Assembly: GCF_026017845.1 (NCBI RefSeq) | Contig: NZ_CP100416.1 | Span: 8,698,842-8,762,841, forward strand | Origin: Amycolatopsis mediterranei | GTDB taxonomy: Bacteria; Actinomycetota; Actinomycetes; Mycobacteriales; Pseudonocardiaceae | Length of the DNA: 64,000 nt | Direction: 5' to 3' | Shown: piece by piece, positions 25,263 to 33,376 of the stretch | How positions within the stretch are numbered: position 1 is the stretch's first letter | Layout: every line of letters starts with the position of its first letter | Program-made: the position numbers and the translations under genes | Notes under the pieces: generated by a model | Told to the model about the DNA's origin: nothing | The model's database searches: none | The model's input: the letters and a program-made list of their open reading frames with translations, nothing else

Positions 25263-25310
25263 TTGACATGCACCCGTCCGGCTGCCTATCGTCAACAGGC
25301 AGCCGGACGG
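25263..25310 (+). promoter_or_regulatory. Promoter with perfect 14-bp inverted repeat before the ArsR-SRPBCC gene
   Basis: TTGACA at 25263-25268 and TATCGT about 18 bases later form a plausible sigma-70-type promoter. A perfect inverted repeat, CCGTCCGGCTGCCT at 25274-25287 and AGGCAGCCGGACGG at 25297-25310, with a nine-base spacer, spans the -10 region and ends 24 bases before the start codon. The position suggests an operator for autorepression. It could also end transcription from the upstream gene, whose stop is at 25255. Confidence 0.7.
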
Positions 25311-25333
25311 CTGCATTTCCTCCGGAAGGCGCG

Positions 25334-26110
25334 ATGGACGAGGTCTTCAAGGCACTGGCCGATCCCAGCCGCCGTCAACTGCTGGACGTGCTCAACGAGC
25401 GCAACGGCCAGACCCTGCGCGAACTGTGCGCGGGCCTGGACATGGCCCGCCAGTCGGTGAGCAAGCACCTGGCCGTGCTCGAGGCGGCCGGGCTGATCAC
25501 GACCACCTGGCGCGGCCGCGAAAAGCTGCACCACCTCGACGCAGGCCCGATCAACGCGATCGCCGAGCGCTGGATGACCCGCTACGACCGGCGGCGGGCC
25601 GGCGCGCTGGCCGATCTCAAACGAGCTTTGGAGTCCGCACCGATGAACGATTTCGCCTACACCACCTACATCGACACCACGCCGGAGAAACTCTGGCAAG
25701 CGCTTACCGATCCAGCCTTCACGAGCCGGTATTGGGGCGTTTCCTTCGAAACCGACTGGAAAAAGGGCTCGCCGATGACGTGGGCCGAGCGGGGTGCGAA
25801 AACGAGCGATCCCGAACAGGTCGTGCTCGAATCGGAACCCCACCGACTACTGTCCTACACCTGGCACACCTTCACCGCGGAGTGGGCAACGGCCAACGGA
25901 ATCGACGAAGAAACGTTGGGGAAACTGCAGCGGGAAAGCCGGAGCAAAGTCACCTTCACCATCGAACCGCACGGGAAAATGGTGAAGCTGACCGTGCTCC
26001 ACGACGGTTTCGACGCCGGCAGCACGACGCTGGAGATGTGCAGCCAGGGCTGGCCCGCGCTGCTGTCCAGCCTGAAGACGCTGCTGGAGACCGGCTCACC
26101 CCTGCCCTGA
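25334..26110 (+). CDS. ArsR-type regulator fused to an SRPBCC/AHSA1 domain
   Basis: A 258-residue fusion. Residues 1-95 form an ArsR-like winged helix (MDEVFKALADPSRRQLLDVL, then LCAGLDMARQSVSKHLAVLE) without the metal-binding Cys of classic ArsR. Residues about 103-258 form a START/SRPBCC domain of the AHSA1 type (FAYTTYIDTTPEKLWQALTD ... GWPALLSSLKTLLE). The START half could bind a small hydrophobic ligand that controls DNA binding. ATG 25334 with GGAAGG six bases upstream is the start. The perfect inverted repeat in its promoter is the likely operator. Such fusions occur in other actinomycetes, and the ligand is unknown. Confidence 0.88.
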   Translation: MDEVFKALADPSRRQLLDVLNERNGQTLRELCAGLDMARQSVSKHLAVLEAAGLITTTWRGREKLHHLDAGPINAIAERWMTRYDRRRAGALADLKRALESAPMNDFAYTTYIDTTPEKLWQALTDPAFTSRYWGVSFETDWKKGSPMTWAERGAKTSDPEQVVLESEPHRLLSYTWHTFTAEWATANGIDEETLGKLQRESRSKVTFTIEPHGKMVKLTVLHDGFDAGSTTLEMCSQGWPALLSSLKTLLETGSPLP

Positions 26111-26308
26111 CCCCGACCAACCGGTCTAACATCTCTAACCAGACAGATCTGGCACGCTGATAAGTCTGAATTCTCCCCGTTTCGTGGGCGCTCGGCTGAA
26201 GTCCGGGTGAACTTCGCTCGCGCAACGCCATCCGATGCGGTTTTCCGAGCGTTAGGCTCGCATAATCCGTGACCGGTGATGGTCCGATCGAGTGACGGGA
26301 GAGTGCGC

Positions 26309-27478
26309 GTGCCGGGGTCAGTGCGTACCCGCTGGATCGTGGTGGCCGTGGTCGTGGCCGCCGCAGCGGCCGCCGTCGTGGCGTTCTGGCCGGGCGACGC
26401 GGCCGCCGTCGACCCCGAGATCGCGGTCTCGCGCTCGGCGTGCGGCACCGGCTGGGCGGATCCGAAGCCCGGGCCGCAGACGTTCCGCCTGCACAACACC
26501 GGGTCGGTGACGGCCGAGGTCGACCTGATCGACCCGGCGACCGGCGTGATCTACGGCGAGGTCGAGGGCCTCGGCGCGGCGACGACCCGGCCGCTGCAGG
26601 TGAACCTGGGCAACGGCAGCTACGCGTTCCGCTGCCTGCCCGAGGACGCGGCCGCGATCGTCGGGCCGTCCGTGCGGATCACCGGCGGCGCCGAGCGGAC
26701 CGGGCCGGGCGTCGCGCCGGTGACCCACGACGACCTGCTCGGGCCGCTCAAGGCCTACCAGCAGCACGTCACGACGGGTCTGGGCGAGCTGGTCGCGAAC
26801 ACGGACGCGCTGAAGAACACCCTCCGCGGCGGCGACCGCGCGGCGAGCCAGGCGGCGTGGCTGACCGCCCACCTGACGTACGAGCGGCTGGGCGCGGCCT
26901 ACGACGCGTTCGGCGACTCCGACGGCGCGCTCAACGGCACCGCCGACGGCCTGCCGGGCGGCCCCACCGACCCCGGTTTCACCGGCTTCCACCGCCTGGA
27001 GCAGGGCCTTTGGCACGGCGAGGACCTGGGCGCGCTCGTCGCCGTCGCCGACCGGCTCGACACCGACGCCCGCGCGCTGCAGACGTCCTTCGCCGACAGC
27101 CAGGTCGACGGGAACGACCTCGGGCTGCGCGCGCACGAGATCATGGAGAACACGCTGCAGTTCGAACTGACCGGCCGCACCGACTACGGCAGCGGCACGA
27201 ACCTGGCCACGGCCCGCGCGAACCTCGACGGCACCCGCGCGGTCCTGGACGTCCTGCGGCCGCTGCTGACACCGCGCTACCCGGCGCTGTCCAAGGTGGA
27301 CGGCCGGCTCGACCGCACGCAGAAGGCGCTGGACGCGGCCCACCGCCCGGACGGCACGTGGATCCGGCCGGCGGAACTGAGCCGGGAGCAGCGGCAGAAG
27401 ATCGACGCGGACGTGAGCGAGCTGACGGAACTGCTGGCCCCGATCGCGGCGATCGCCGAGCCGAGGAGGGTCTCGTGA
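26309..27478 (+). CDS. efeO: EfeO-type iron uptake protein (cupredoxin + M75 domains)
   Basis: A 389-residue protein with an N-terminal membrane segment (RWIVVAVVVAAAAAAVVAFW), a cupredoxin-like domain (about 35-130, with Cys in SACGTG and FRCLPED) and an M75/imelysin-like domain (about 140-385) containing HRLEQGLW, which carries the HxxE metal motif. In EfeUOB systems EfeO binds iron outside the membrane and hands it on for uptake. GTG 26309 follows GGGAGAG; earlier GTGs at 26276 and 26303 are possible. It overlaps efeB by four bases. The permease EfeU is not adjacent, which is unusual. Confidence 0.88.
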   Translation: MPGSVRTRWIVVAVVVAAAAAAVVAFWPGDAAAVDPEIAVSRSACGTGWADPKPGPQTFRLHNTGSVTAEVDLIDPATGVIYGEVEGLGAATTRPLQVNLGNGSYAFRCLPEDAAAIVGPSVRITGGAERTGPGVAPVTHDDLLGPLKAYQQHVTTGLGELVANTDALKNTLRGGDRAASQAAWLTAHLTYERLGAAYDAFGDSDGALNGTADGLPGGPTDPGFTGFHRLEQGLWHGEDLGALVAVADRLDTDARALQTSFADSQVDGNDLGLRAHEIMENTLQFELTGRTDYGSGTNLATARANLDGTRAVLDVLRPLLTPRYPALSKVDGRLDRTQKALDAAHRPDGTWIRPAELSREQRQKIDADVSELTELLAPIAAIAEPRRVS

Positions 27479-28719
27479 CGAACTCGCCGCACGGACCGGC
27501 CACCGACACCGCCGACACCTCGGGCACGGGCCTCCCCCGCCGTTCCTTCCTGCGCCGGGCCGCGATGGGCGCCGGGCTCACCGTGGCCGCCGGGGCCGGG
27601 CTCGGTGCCTCCTCCGCGACCGTCACCGACGGCACCTCGCCCGTTCCCTTCCACGGCCCCCACCAGGCCGCCATCCTCCGCAAGCCGCCGACGCAGACCA
27701 TCGTCGCCTCGTTCGACGCCGTCGCCGAGTCCAAGGCCGAACTCACCGAGCTCTTCCGCGCCGTCACCGACCGGGCCCGGTTCCTCACCGCCGGCGGGGC
27801 GCCCGCCTCGCTCGGGATCACCGCGCCGCCCGCCGATTCCGGTGTCCTCGGGCCCGTCGTGCCCGACAGCGACCTCGGCGTCATCCTCGGCGTCGGCGCG
27901 AGCCTCTTCGACGACCGGTACGGGCTCGCGAAACTCAAGCCCGCCAAGCTGAAGCCGATGACGACATTCCCCGACGACGCCCTCGACCCCGCCCAGTGCC
28001 ACGGCGACCTGAGCCTGATCCTCTCCGCGAACGACACCGACACCGTCCTGCACGCCCTGCGGGACATCGCGCGCGCCACGCGCGGGGGCATGCAGCTGCG
28101 CTGGAAGCTCAACGGCTTCTGCTCACCACCCCGCCCGGAAGGCACGCCACGCAACCTGATGGGCTTCAAGGACGGCACCGCCAACCCCACCGGCTCCGAA
28201 GTGGACAGTCTGGTGTGGACGCAGGGCGAGCCGGCGTGGGCCGCGGGCGGCAGCTACCAGGTGATCCGGCTGATCCGGATGCTGGTGGAGTTCTGGGACC
28301 GCGTTTCGCTGGCCGAGCAGGAGAACATGTTCGGCCGCCGCCGCGACACCGGCGCCCCGCTCGACGGCACCGCGGAAACCGACGTCCCCCGGTACGCCGA
28401 CGACCCGGTCGGCACCGTCATCCCGCTGACCAGCCACATCCGGAAGGCGAACCCGCGCACGCCGGAGACCGGCACGAGCCGGCTCCTGCGCCGCGCGGTG
28501 AACTACGACCGCGGCATCGACAGCAACGGCAACCTGGACATGGGCCTCCTCTTCGTCTGCTACCAGCAGGACCTGGAGCGCCAGTTCGAGGCCGTCCAGA
28601 CGCGCCTGGCCGGCGAACCCCTGACCGACTACATCTCCCCGTTCGGCGGCGGCTACTTCTTCGCGCTGCCGGGCGTCACCGGCCCGGACGACCACTTCGG
28701 GCGCTCCCTGCTCGCGTAA
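27475..28719 (+). CDS. efeB: EfeB-type dye-decolourising heme peroxidase, Tat-exported
   Basis: A 414-residue DyP peroxidase. The N-terminus has a twin-arginine signal (PRRSFLRRAAMGAGLTVAA), so it is exported folded with heme. The GxxDG motif is GFKDGTANP, the heme-ligand region is SHIRKANPR, and the C-terminal DYISPFGGGYFFALPG is typical of EfeB. In EfeUOB systems it oxidises ferrous iron or releases iron from heme outside the membrane. GTG 27475 overlaps the efeO stop (GTGA), with GGAGGG upstream. Length matches the family (about 400-430). Confidence 0.93.
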   Translation: MTNSPHGPATDTADTSGTGLPRRSFLRRAAMGAGLTVAAGAGLGASSATVTDGTSPVPFHGPHQAAILRKPPTQTIVASFDAVAESKAELTELFRAVTDRARFLTAGGAPASLGITAPPADSGVLGPVVPDSDLGVILGVGASLFDDRYGLAKLKPAKLKPMTTFPDDALDPAQCHGDLSLILSANDTDTVLHALRDIARATRGGMQLRWKLNGFCSPPRPEGTPRNLMGFKDGTANPTGSEVDSLVWTQGEPAWAAGGSYQVIRLIRMLVEFWDRVSLAEQENMFGRRRDTGAPLDGTAETDVPRYADDPVGTVIPLTSHIRKANPRTPETGTSRLLRRAVNYDRGIDSNGNLDMGLLFVCYQQDLERQFEAVQTRLAGEPLTDYISPFGGGYFFALPGVTGPDDHFGRSLLA

Positions 28720-28761
28720 GCGCGCTCTCGAAAATTTCAGTCACCACGAAAGGAATCCACT

Positions 28762-30384
28762 GTGGACAGAAAGACCCGCCGGCGACGGCGCGGCCTGCTC
28801 GGTGCCGGGGCCCTCGCCTCGGTGGCCACGCTGGCCGTCGTCACCGGCTCCGCGGCGACCACCGCGGAAGCCCAGCCGCTGAACCTGTTCCCCGCCCATT
28901 GGATCCCGACGTCGACGCCGATCAAGCACGTCGTCGTCATCTTCGGCGAGAACATCTCGTTCGACCACTACTTCGGCACCTACCCGGACGCGGCGAACAC
29001 CGACGGCACCCCGTTCACCGCCGCGCACGGCACCCCGAAGGTCAACGGCCTGGACCACAAGCTGCTGACCGGCAACCCCAACGCCTACAACCCCAAGCGC
29101 CTCACGCCGCAGCAGGCGATGACCTGCGACCAGAACCACAACTACGGCGCGGAGCAGGCCGCCTTCAACGGCGGCAAGATGGACAAGTTCGTCGAGAAGA
29201 CCGAGACGGACAAGTGCACCGGCCAGCCGATCCTGTTCGGCGAGCCGGGCCTGGTGATGGACTACTACGACGGCAACACCGTCACCGGCATGTGGAACTA
29301 CGCCCAGCACTACGCGATGAACGACAATTCGTACAACACGGTGTTCGGCCCGTCCACGCCGGGTGCGCTGAACCTGATCTCGGGTCAGACGCACGGTGCC
29401 CAGGCCGTGGACCCGGTGACGCACCAGCCGGTCAGCGACGCCTACGCGGTCCAGTCGCCGGATGCCAACGGCGTCGGCACGGTCATCAACGACCCGGACC
29501 CGGCGTGGGACGACTGCTCGGGCAAGAACCACACGAGCAAGGACAACCTGGCCACGATGCACGGCCGCAACATCGGTGACCTGCTCAACCAGCGGCGGGT
29601 CACCTGGGGCTGGTTCCAGGGCGGCTTCCGCCCGACGGACACGGCCAACGGGTACGCGGTCTGCGGCCAGAAGCACACGAACATCGGCGGCAACGCGGTC
29701 GTCGACTACAGCCCGCACCACGAGCCGTTCCAGTACTACCCGTCGACGGCGAACCCGAAGCACCTCCCGCCGTCGTCGGTGCAGGCGATCGGCCAGACCG
29801 ACCGCGCGAACCACCAGTACGACATCTCCGACTTCAACGACGCGCTGCAGGCCGGCTCGATGCCCGCGGTGAGCTTCCTGAAGGCACCGGAGTACCAGGA
29901 CGGCCACGCGGGCTACTCGGACCCGCTGGACGAGCAGCAGTTCGTGGTCAGCGAGATCAACAAGATCCAGCAGTCCCCGGACTGGCGCTCGACGGCGATC
30001 GTCCTGGCGTACGACGACTCGGACGGCTGGTACGACCACCAGAAGTCCCCGATCGTCAACGGCTCGCACGACGCCGCGCAGGACCAGGCGGTGTGCACGG
30101 CCAAGCCGACGACGGTGGGCACGTACGCCGACCGCTGCGGCTACGGCCCGCGGCTGCCGCTGCTGGTGGTTTCGCCGTTCAGCAAGGTGAACCACGTCGA
30201 CCACACGGTCACGGACCAGACCTCGGTGCTGAAGTTCATCGAGGACAACTGGTTCACCGGCCGGATCGGCGACTCGTCGTTCGACACGCGCGCCAATTCG
30301 CTCAACGGGATGTTCGACTTCTGGTGGCCGCAGGCCCGGAAGGTGACCCTCGACCCGAAGACCGGAGCCGTCGTCAAGAACTAG
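28762..30384 (+). CDS. Secreted phospholipase C / phosphoesterase
   Basis: A 540-residue exported enzyme of the bacterial phospholipase C (phosphoesterase, PF04185) family. The signal region RKTRRRRRGLLGAGALASVA may use the Tat route (consecutive Arg, moderate hydrophobicity). The catalytic N-terminal motif IFGENISFDHYFGTYP is present, together with TPGALNLISG, the metal-ligand segment AYDDSDGWYDHQ and RLPLLVVSPFSKVNHVDHT. It lacks the extra C-terminal domains of the longest members. It should hydrolyse phospholipids or phosphate esters outside the cell. GTG 28762 has AAGGA eight bases upstream. The stop codon abuts a large palindromic repeat. Confidence 0.92.
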   Translation: MDRKTRRRRRGLLGAGALASVATLAVVTGSAATTAEAQPLNLFPAHWIPTSTPIKHVVVIFGENISFDHYFGTYPDAANTDGTPFTAAHGTPKVNGLDHKLLTGNPNAYNPKRLTPQQAMTCDQNHNYGAEQAAFNGGKMDKFVEKTETDKCTGQPILFGEPGLVMDYYDGNTVTGMWNYAQHYAMNDNSYNTVFGPSTPGALNLISGQTHGAQAVDPVTHQPVSDAYAVQSPDANGVGTVINDPDPAWDDCSGKNHTSKDNLATMHGRNIGDLLNQRRVTWGWFQGGFRPTDTANGYAVCGQKHTNIGGNAVVDYSPHHEPFQYYPSTANPKHLPPSSVQAIGQTDRANHQYDISDFNDALQAGSMPAVSFLKAPEYQDGHAGYSDPLDEQQFVVSEINKIQQSPDWRSTAIVLAYDDSDGWYDHQKSPIVNGSHDAAQDQAVCTAKPTTVGTYADRCGYGPRLPLLVVSPFSKVNHVDHTVTDQTSVLKFIEDNWFTGRIGDSSFDTRANSLNGMFDFWWPQARKVTLDPKTGAVVKN

Positions 30385-30468
30385 CGCCCCAATGTGGCCT
30401 TGGTTGCGTTCAACGCACCCAATGTGGCCTTCGGTGCGTTGAACGCACCGAAGGCCACATTGGGGCGC
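30384..30468. repeat. Nested palindromic repeat between convergent genes
   Basis: A perfect odd palindrome: 23-bp arms at 30418-30440 and 30442-30464 around one central base; the left arm starts CCCAATGTGGCC. An additional upstream partial copy (30384-30401, GCGCCCCAATGTGGCCTT) is perfectly complementary to 30451-30468. The unit AATGTGGCCTTnGGTGCGTT therefore occurs twice directly and once inverted. It fills the gap between the phospholipase stop and the convergent anti-sigma gene. I recall similar spacers in other Amycolatopsis genomes, but cannot verify that here. It could terminate transcription from both sides. Confidence 0.85.
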
Positions 30469-30485
30469 TTGGGGCGGGGGTCGGG

Positions 30486-30908
30486 TCAGGGCTTGACGGG
30501 GTCCAGGTCCCAGGTCAGCGTCACCACGGTCCCCCGCTCGCCCGAGGTGATGTCCGCGCGGTCGGCGCTCGCCCGCAGCAGCAGCAACCCGCGGCCGCGC
30601 AAGGAAACCGGCTGGGTGTCCGGGACCGGCGGCCGCCACCGGCCGTGGTCGGTGATCACCACTTCGAGCCGGCCGGGGTGCGCCGCCGCGTCGACGTCGA
30701 CCACTCCGGGCTCCCCGCCGTCGTAGGCGTGGTCGGCCACGTTCGCCAGTGCCTCGTAACTGGCCAGCACGATGCTGCCCGCCCGGTCCTCGTCGACCCC
30801 CGCCGCCAGCACCCAGGCCATCAGGTCGTGGCGCAGGCGGCGGAGGGCGCCGGGGGCCGCGGGCACGCCGTGGCAGCGGAACGGTTCCGGCATCCGCGCC
30901 CGCCTCAC
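30486..30908 (-). CDS. RsbW-like anti-sigma/serine kinase ATPase
   Basis: A GHKL ATPase of about 140 residues. The N box ASYEALANVADHAYDGG (Glu and Asn for Mg-ATP) and the G-box region DHGRWRPP ... RGRGLLLLRASADRADI are clear. Proteins of this size usually bind a sigma factor or phosphorylate a STAS protein. GTG 30908 overlaps the stop of the STAS gene (GTGA) and is preferred; ATG 30893 is the alternative and also has a GAGG-containing leader. It is the last gene of a five-gene operon with its natural partner (STAS) immediately upstream. No sigma factor gene is in the window. Confidence 0.86.
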   Translation of the reverse strand: MRRARMPEPFRCHGVPAAPGALRRLRHDLMAWVLAAGVDEDRAGSIVLASYEALANVADHAYDGGEPGVVDVDAAAHPGRLEVVITDHGRWRPPVPDTQPVSLRGRGLLLLRASADRADITSGERGTVVTLTWDLDPVKP

Positions 30909-31285
30909 TGAAGTGCTTCGTCGACGGTCGGGTGGACACCGATCCACGTGTCGAGCCCGGTCGTCTTCAGCGGGCCCGACGTCACCGGGGAATCGCTCAC
31001 CACGCACAACGCGCGCTCGGCCAGCTTGCGGTGGGCCGCCGCGAGCACCTGCAGCCCGGCCGAACAGAAGAACGTCACCTCGCGCAGATCGACCACCAGC
31101 TTCTCCGGCTCGCGCGCCAGCACCACGTCGACGACTTCCCCGAACTCCGGCGCGCTGACCAGGTCGATCTCCCCCGCGACGGCCAGCACTGCCGCCCGGT
31201 CGCGCCAGTCGAGCGTCACCGCCAGCTCGGTGGCGGGCAAATCCGGTGTCGAAGGGGGCACGGCCTCCCATGGTGCCCGACTCAC
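30905..31285 (-). CDS. STAS-domain anti-sigma factor antagonist
   Basis: A 126-residue STAS protein. The hallmark EVTFFCSAGLQVL contains the Ser normally phosphorylated by the partner kinase, preceded by GEIDLVSAPEF and followed by LKTTGLDTWIGVHPTVDEAL. When unphosphorylated it should bind the RsbW-like protein and free its target. I use GTG 31285; a TTG at 31291 would add two residues. It is ten bases after the response-regulator stop and overlaps the RsbW-like gene by four bases. Confidence 0.87.
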   Translation of the reverse strand: MSRAPWEAVPPSTPDLPATELAVTLDWRDRAAVLAVAGEIDLVSAPEFGEVVDVVLAREPEKLVVDLREVTFFCSAGLQVLAAAHRKLAERALCVVSDSPVTSGPLKTTGLDTWIGVHPTVDEALQ

Positions 31286-31295
31286 CGGCAATCGG

Positions 31296-31736
31296 CTACC
31301 GGTGCGGGAGTTGCACGACGGTGACCCAGAAGTCGTCGATCTTCCGGACCACCTCGACGAACTTCTCGAAGTCGACCGGCTTGGTGACGTAGGCGTTGGC
31401 GTGCAGTTCGTAGCTGCGCAGGATGTCCTCCTCCGCTTCGGACGTGGTCAGCACGACCACCGGGATCGTGCGCAGCCCGGGGTCCTGCTTGATCTCGCCG
31501 AGCAGTTCCCGGCCGTCCTTGCGGGGCAGGTTGAGGTCGAGCAGGATCAGCCCCGGCCGCGGCGCGGCTCCGAACGGCCCTTCGCGCTTCAGGAACCGCA
31601 GCGCTTCGACGCCGTCCTCCGCGACGTGCAGCGCGTTGCGGATCTTGTGGTGCGCGAACGCTTCCCGGGTCATCAGCACGTCACCCGGGTCGTCCTCGAC
31701 GAGCAGGATGTCGATCGGGGCCGGTGCCGGTGTCAT
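31296..31736 (-). CDS. Single-domain response regulator (Rcp1-like)
   Basis: A 146-residue stand-alone receiver: acidic pocket VEDDPGD at 13-19, phosphoacceptor Asp67 in LILLDLNLPRKDG, LTTSEAEEDI and Lys in YVTKPVDFEKF. The NLPRKDG pattern and length are typical of receivers that act with phytochrome-like histidine kinases. There is no output domain, so it probably relays a signal by protein contact, plausibly to the phosphatase or anti-sigma proteins of the same operon. ATG 31736 overlaps the stop of the kinase gene (ATGA). Confidence 0.92.
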   Translation of the reverse strand: MTPAPAPIDILLVEDDPGDVLMTREAFAHHKIRNALHVAEDGVEALRFLKREGPFGAAPRPGLILLDLNLPRKDGRELLGEIKQDPGLRTIPVVVLTTSEAEEDILRSYELHANAYVTKPVDFEKFVEVVRKIDDFWVTVVQLPHR

Positions 31737-33376
31737 GCGGCCCCCTCGTCTTCACGAGCCGAGTCTTCGTGAGCCGCGTCTTGATGAGCTACCGCTTCGA
31801 GAGCCGGGTCTTCGCCGGCCGGCAGGGTGAAGCGGAACGTGGTGTCCGCGGCCTCGGTGTCGAGCCAGATCCGGCCGCCGTGGTGCTCGACGATCCGGCG
31901 GCACAGGGCCAGGCCGATCCCGGTGCCCGGGTACGCCGACCGCGTGTGCAGCCGCTGGAACAGCGCGAAGACCCGCTCGGCGTACTCCGCGTCGATGCCG
32001 ATCCCGTTGTCCGACACGGAGAACACCCAGTCGTCGCCGTCACGCTCGGCGGTGACCCGCACTTCCGGCGGTGTCTCGCCCTTGAACTTCAGCGCGTTGC
32101 CGATGAGGTTCTGGAACACCGCCGTCATCAGCGCCGGCTCGACGCGCACCTCGGGCAGGTCGCCGCGGGCGACCTTGCCGCCGCTGAGCGAAAGGGCGAC
32201 CTCCAGGTTCGCGATCGCGTCGTCGACCAGCGCACCCGCGTCGGCCATGACGTACTGGCCCGGCTTCCGGCCGACCCGGGAGAACGCCAGCAGGTCGTTG
32301 ATCAGGACCTGCATCCGCTTCGCGCCGTCGACGGCGTACTCGATGTACTGCTCGCCGCGCTCGTCGAGCAGCCCCTGGTACCGCCGCTGGAGCAGCTGGC
32401 AGAAGCTGGCCACCTTCCGCAGCGGCTCCTGCAGGTCGTGCGAAGCGACGTAGGCGAACTGCTCCAGGTCGGCGTTGGACCGCTCCAGCTCGCGCGTGCG
32501 CCGGTCGAGCATGGCGTTGGACCGCTCCGCCTCCTGCGTGCGCCGGTCCAGCTCCCGGGTGCGCCGGTCCAGCAGGGCGTGCGCCTGCTCCAGCTCGGCG
32601 ACTTCGTCGAGGATGCGCTGCCGCATCGCCTCGACGTCGGCGCCGAGCTGGGCGATTTCGCGCGGCCCGGTCCCGTGGACCGGGCTGTGCACATCCGAGT
32701 CGGCGACCCGGCGGACCTCGCCGGCCAGCCGCAGGATCGGCCGGGTGACGACCTGCCGCAGGCCGAAGAACAGCATGGCGAACAACAGCAGGACGAGCCC
32801 GGCGACGACCACGAACATCGCGTTCAGGAAGCGCGCCGCCGCTTCCAGCTCGACGCGGCCGGCGTCGCGGAGCCCGGTCAGGTGGTCGAGCTGGGCGTCG
32901 AGCGCGCTGCGCACGTCGATGAACAGCATCCGGCCGCGCTCCACCTGGTCGGCGGTGACCGGCGGCGCGTCGGCGGCGATGGTCGGCGCGGCCGCGGCCT
33001 GCCAGGTGGTGGCCGCCCGCAGCACGGCGTCGAGGTCGTCGCCGATCCGGGTGCCCGGCGCCGCGCCGAGCTGCCGCAGCTGCGCGGCCGCGTCGGCCTG
33101 CGAGCGGATCCCGTCGGTGTAGGGCACCAGGAACGCCGGCTGGCGGCCGAGCTGGTAGCCGCGGACCCCGGTCTCCTGGTTCAGCAGCGCGGTGGACAGC
33201 TGGATGGCGGCCAGGCGCTGGGGGGCGATCACGTCGAGCAGCTGGGCGCGGGCCCCGCTGAGACTGTGCAGCGCGATCCCGCCGGCGACCAGTGCGGCGA
33301 CCAGCAGCACGGTCTCGACGGCCGCGAGCAGCGCCAGCCGGCGGCGGATCGGCCAGCCGCGTGCATCAACGCTCAT
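31733..33376 (-). CDS. CHASE3-type sensor histidine kinase with coiled-coil stalk
   Basis: A 547-residue kinase: first span about 11-35, extracytoplasmic CHASE3-like helical sensor (about 36-183; ALLNQETGVRGYQL is diagnostic), second span about 185-206, HAMP, a long coiled coil made of repeated DRRTRELxRSN-type units (about 262-302), HisKA with His313 in YVASHDLQEPLRKV and HATPase_c (VSDNGIGID, GTGIGLALC). The SHDLQEPLR box belongs to the phytochrome-like kinase group, which partners with Rcp1-type receivers like the next gene. The C-terminal 26 residues are an acidic pentapeptide-repeat tail. It overlaps the upstream phosphatase gene by 11 bases. Confidence 0.92.
   Translation of the reverse strand: MSVDARGWPIRRRLALLAAVETVLLVAALVAGGIALHSLSGARAQLLDVIAPQRLAAIQLSTALLNQETGVRGYQLGRQPAFLVPYTDGIRSQADAAAQLRQLGAAPGTRIGDDLDAVLRAATTWQAAAAPTIAADAPPVTADQVERGRMLFIDVRSALDAQLDHLTGLRDAGRVELEAAARFLNAMFVVVAGLVLLLFAMLFFGLRQVVTRPILRLAGEVRRVADSDVHSPVHGTGPREIAQLGADVEAMRQRILDEVAELEQAHALLDRRTRELDRRTQEAERSNAMLDRRTRELERSNADLEQFAYVASHDLQEPLRKVASFCQLLQRRYQGLLDERGEQYIEYAVDGAKRMQVLINDLLAFSRVGRKPGQYVMADAGALVDDAIANLEVALSLSGGKVARGDLPEVRVEPALMTAVFQNLIGNALKFKGETPPEVRVTAERDGDDWVFSVSDNGIGIDAEYAERVFALFQRLHTRSAYPGTGIGLALCRRIVEHHGGRIWLDTEAADTTFRFTLPAGEDPALEAVAHQDAAHEDSAREDEGAA
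31736..31813 (-). repeat. 15-bp tandem repeats encoding an acidic kinase tail
   Basis: The last 26 codons of the sensor kinase are five imperfect 15-base units read as EDPAL-EAVAH-QDAAH-EDSAR-EDEGA. At the DNA level each unit has the shape GAAGACnCGGCTCnC. The repeats lie outside the ATPase fold and end at the stop codon, so the number of units could vary without harming catalysis. Confidence 0.7.

Noticed and set aside
28741..30939. A 732-codon minus-strand frame across the phospholipase gene
   Set aside because: It is a shadow of the phospholipase, with Val/Arg-rich composition and no motifs. The palindromic repeat merely keeps it open.
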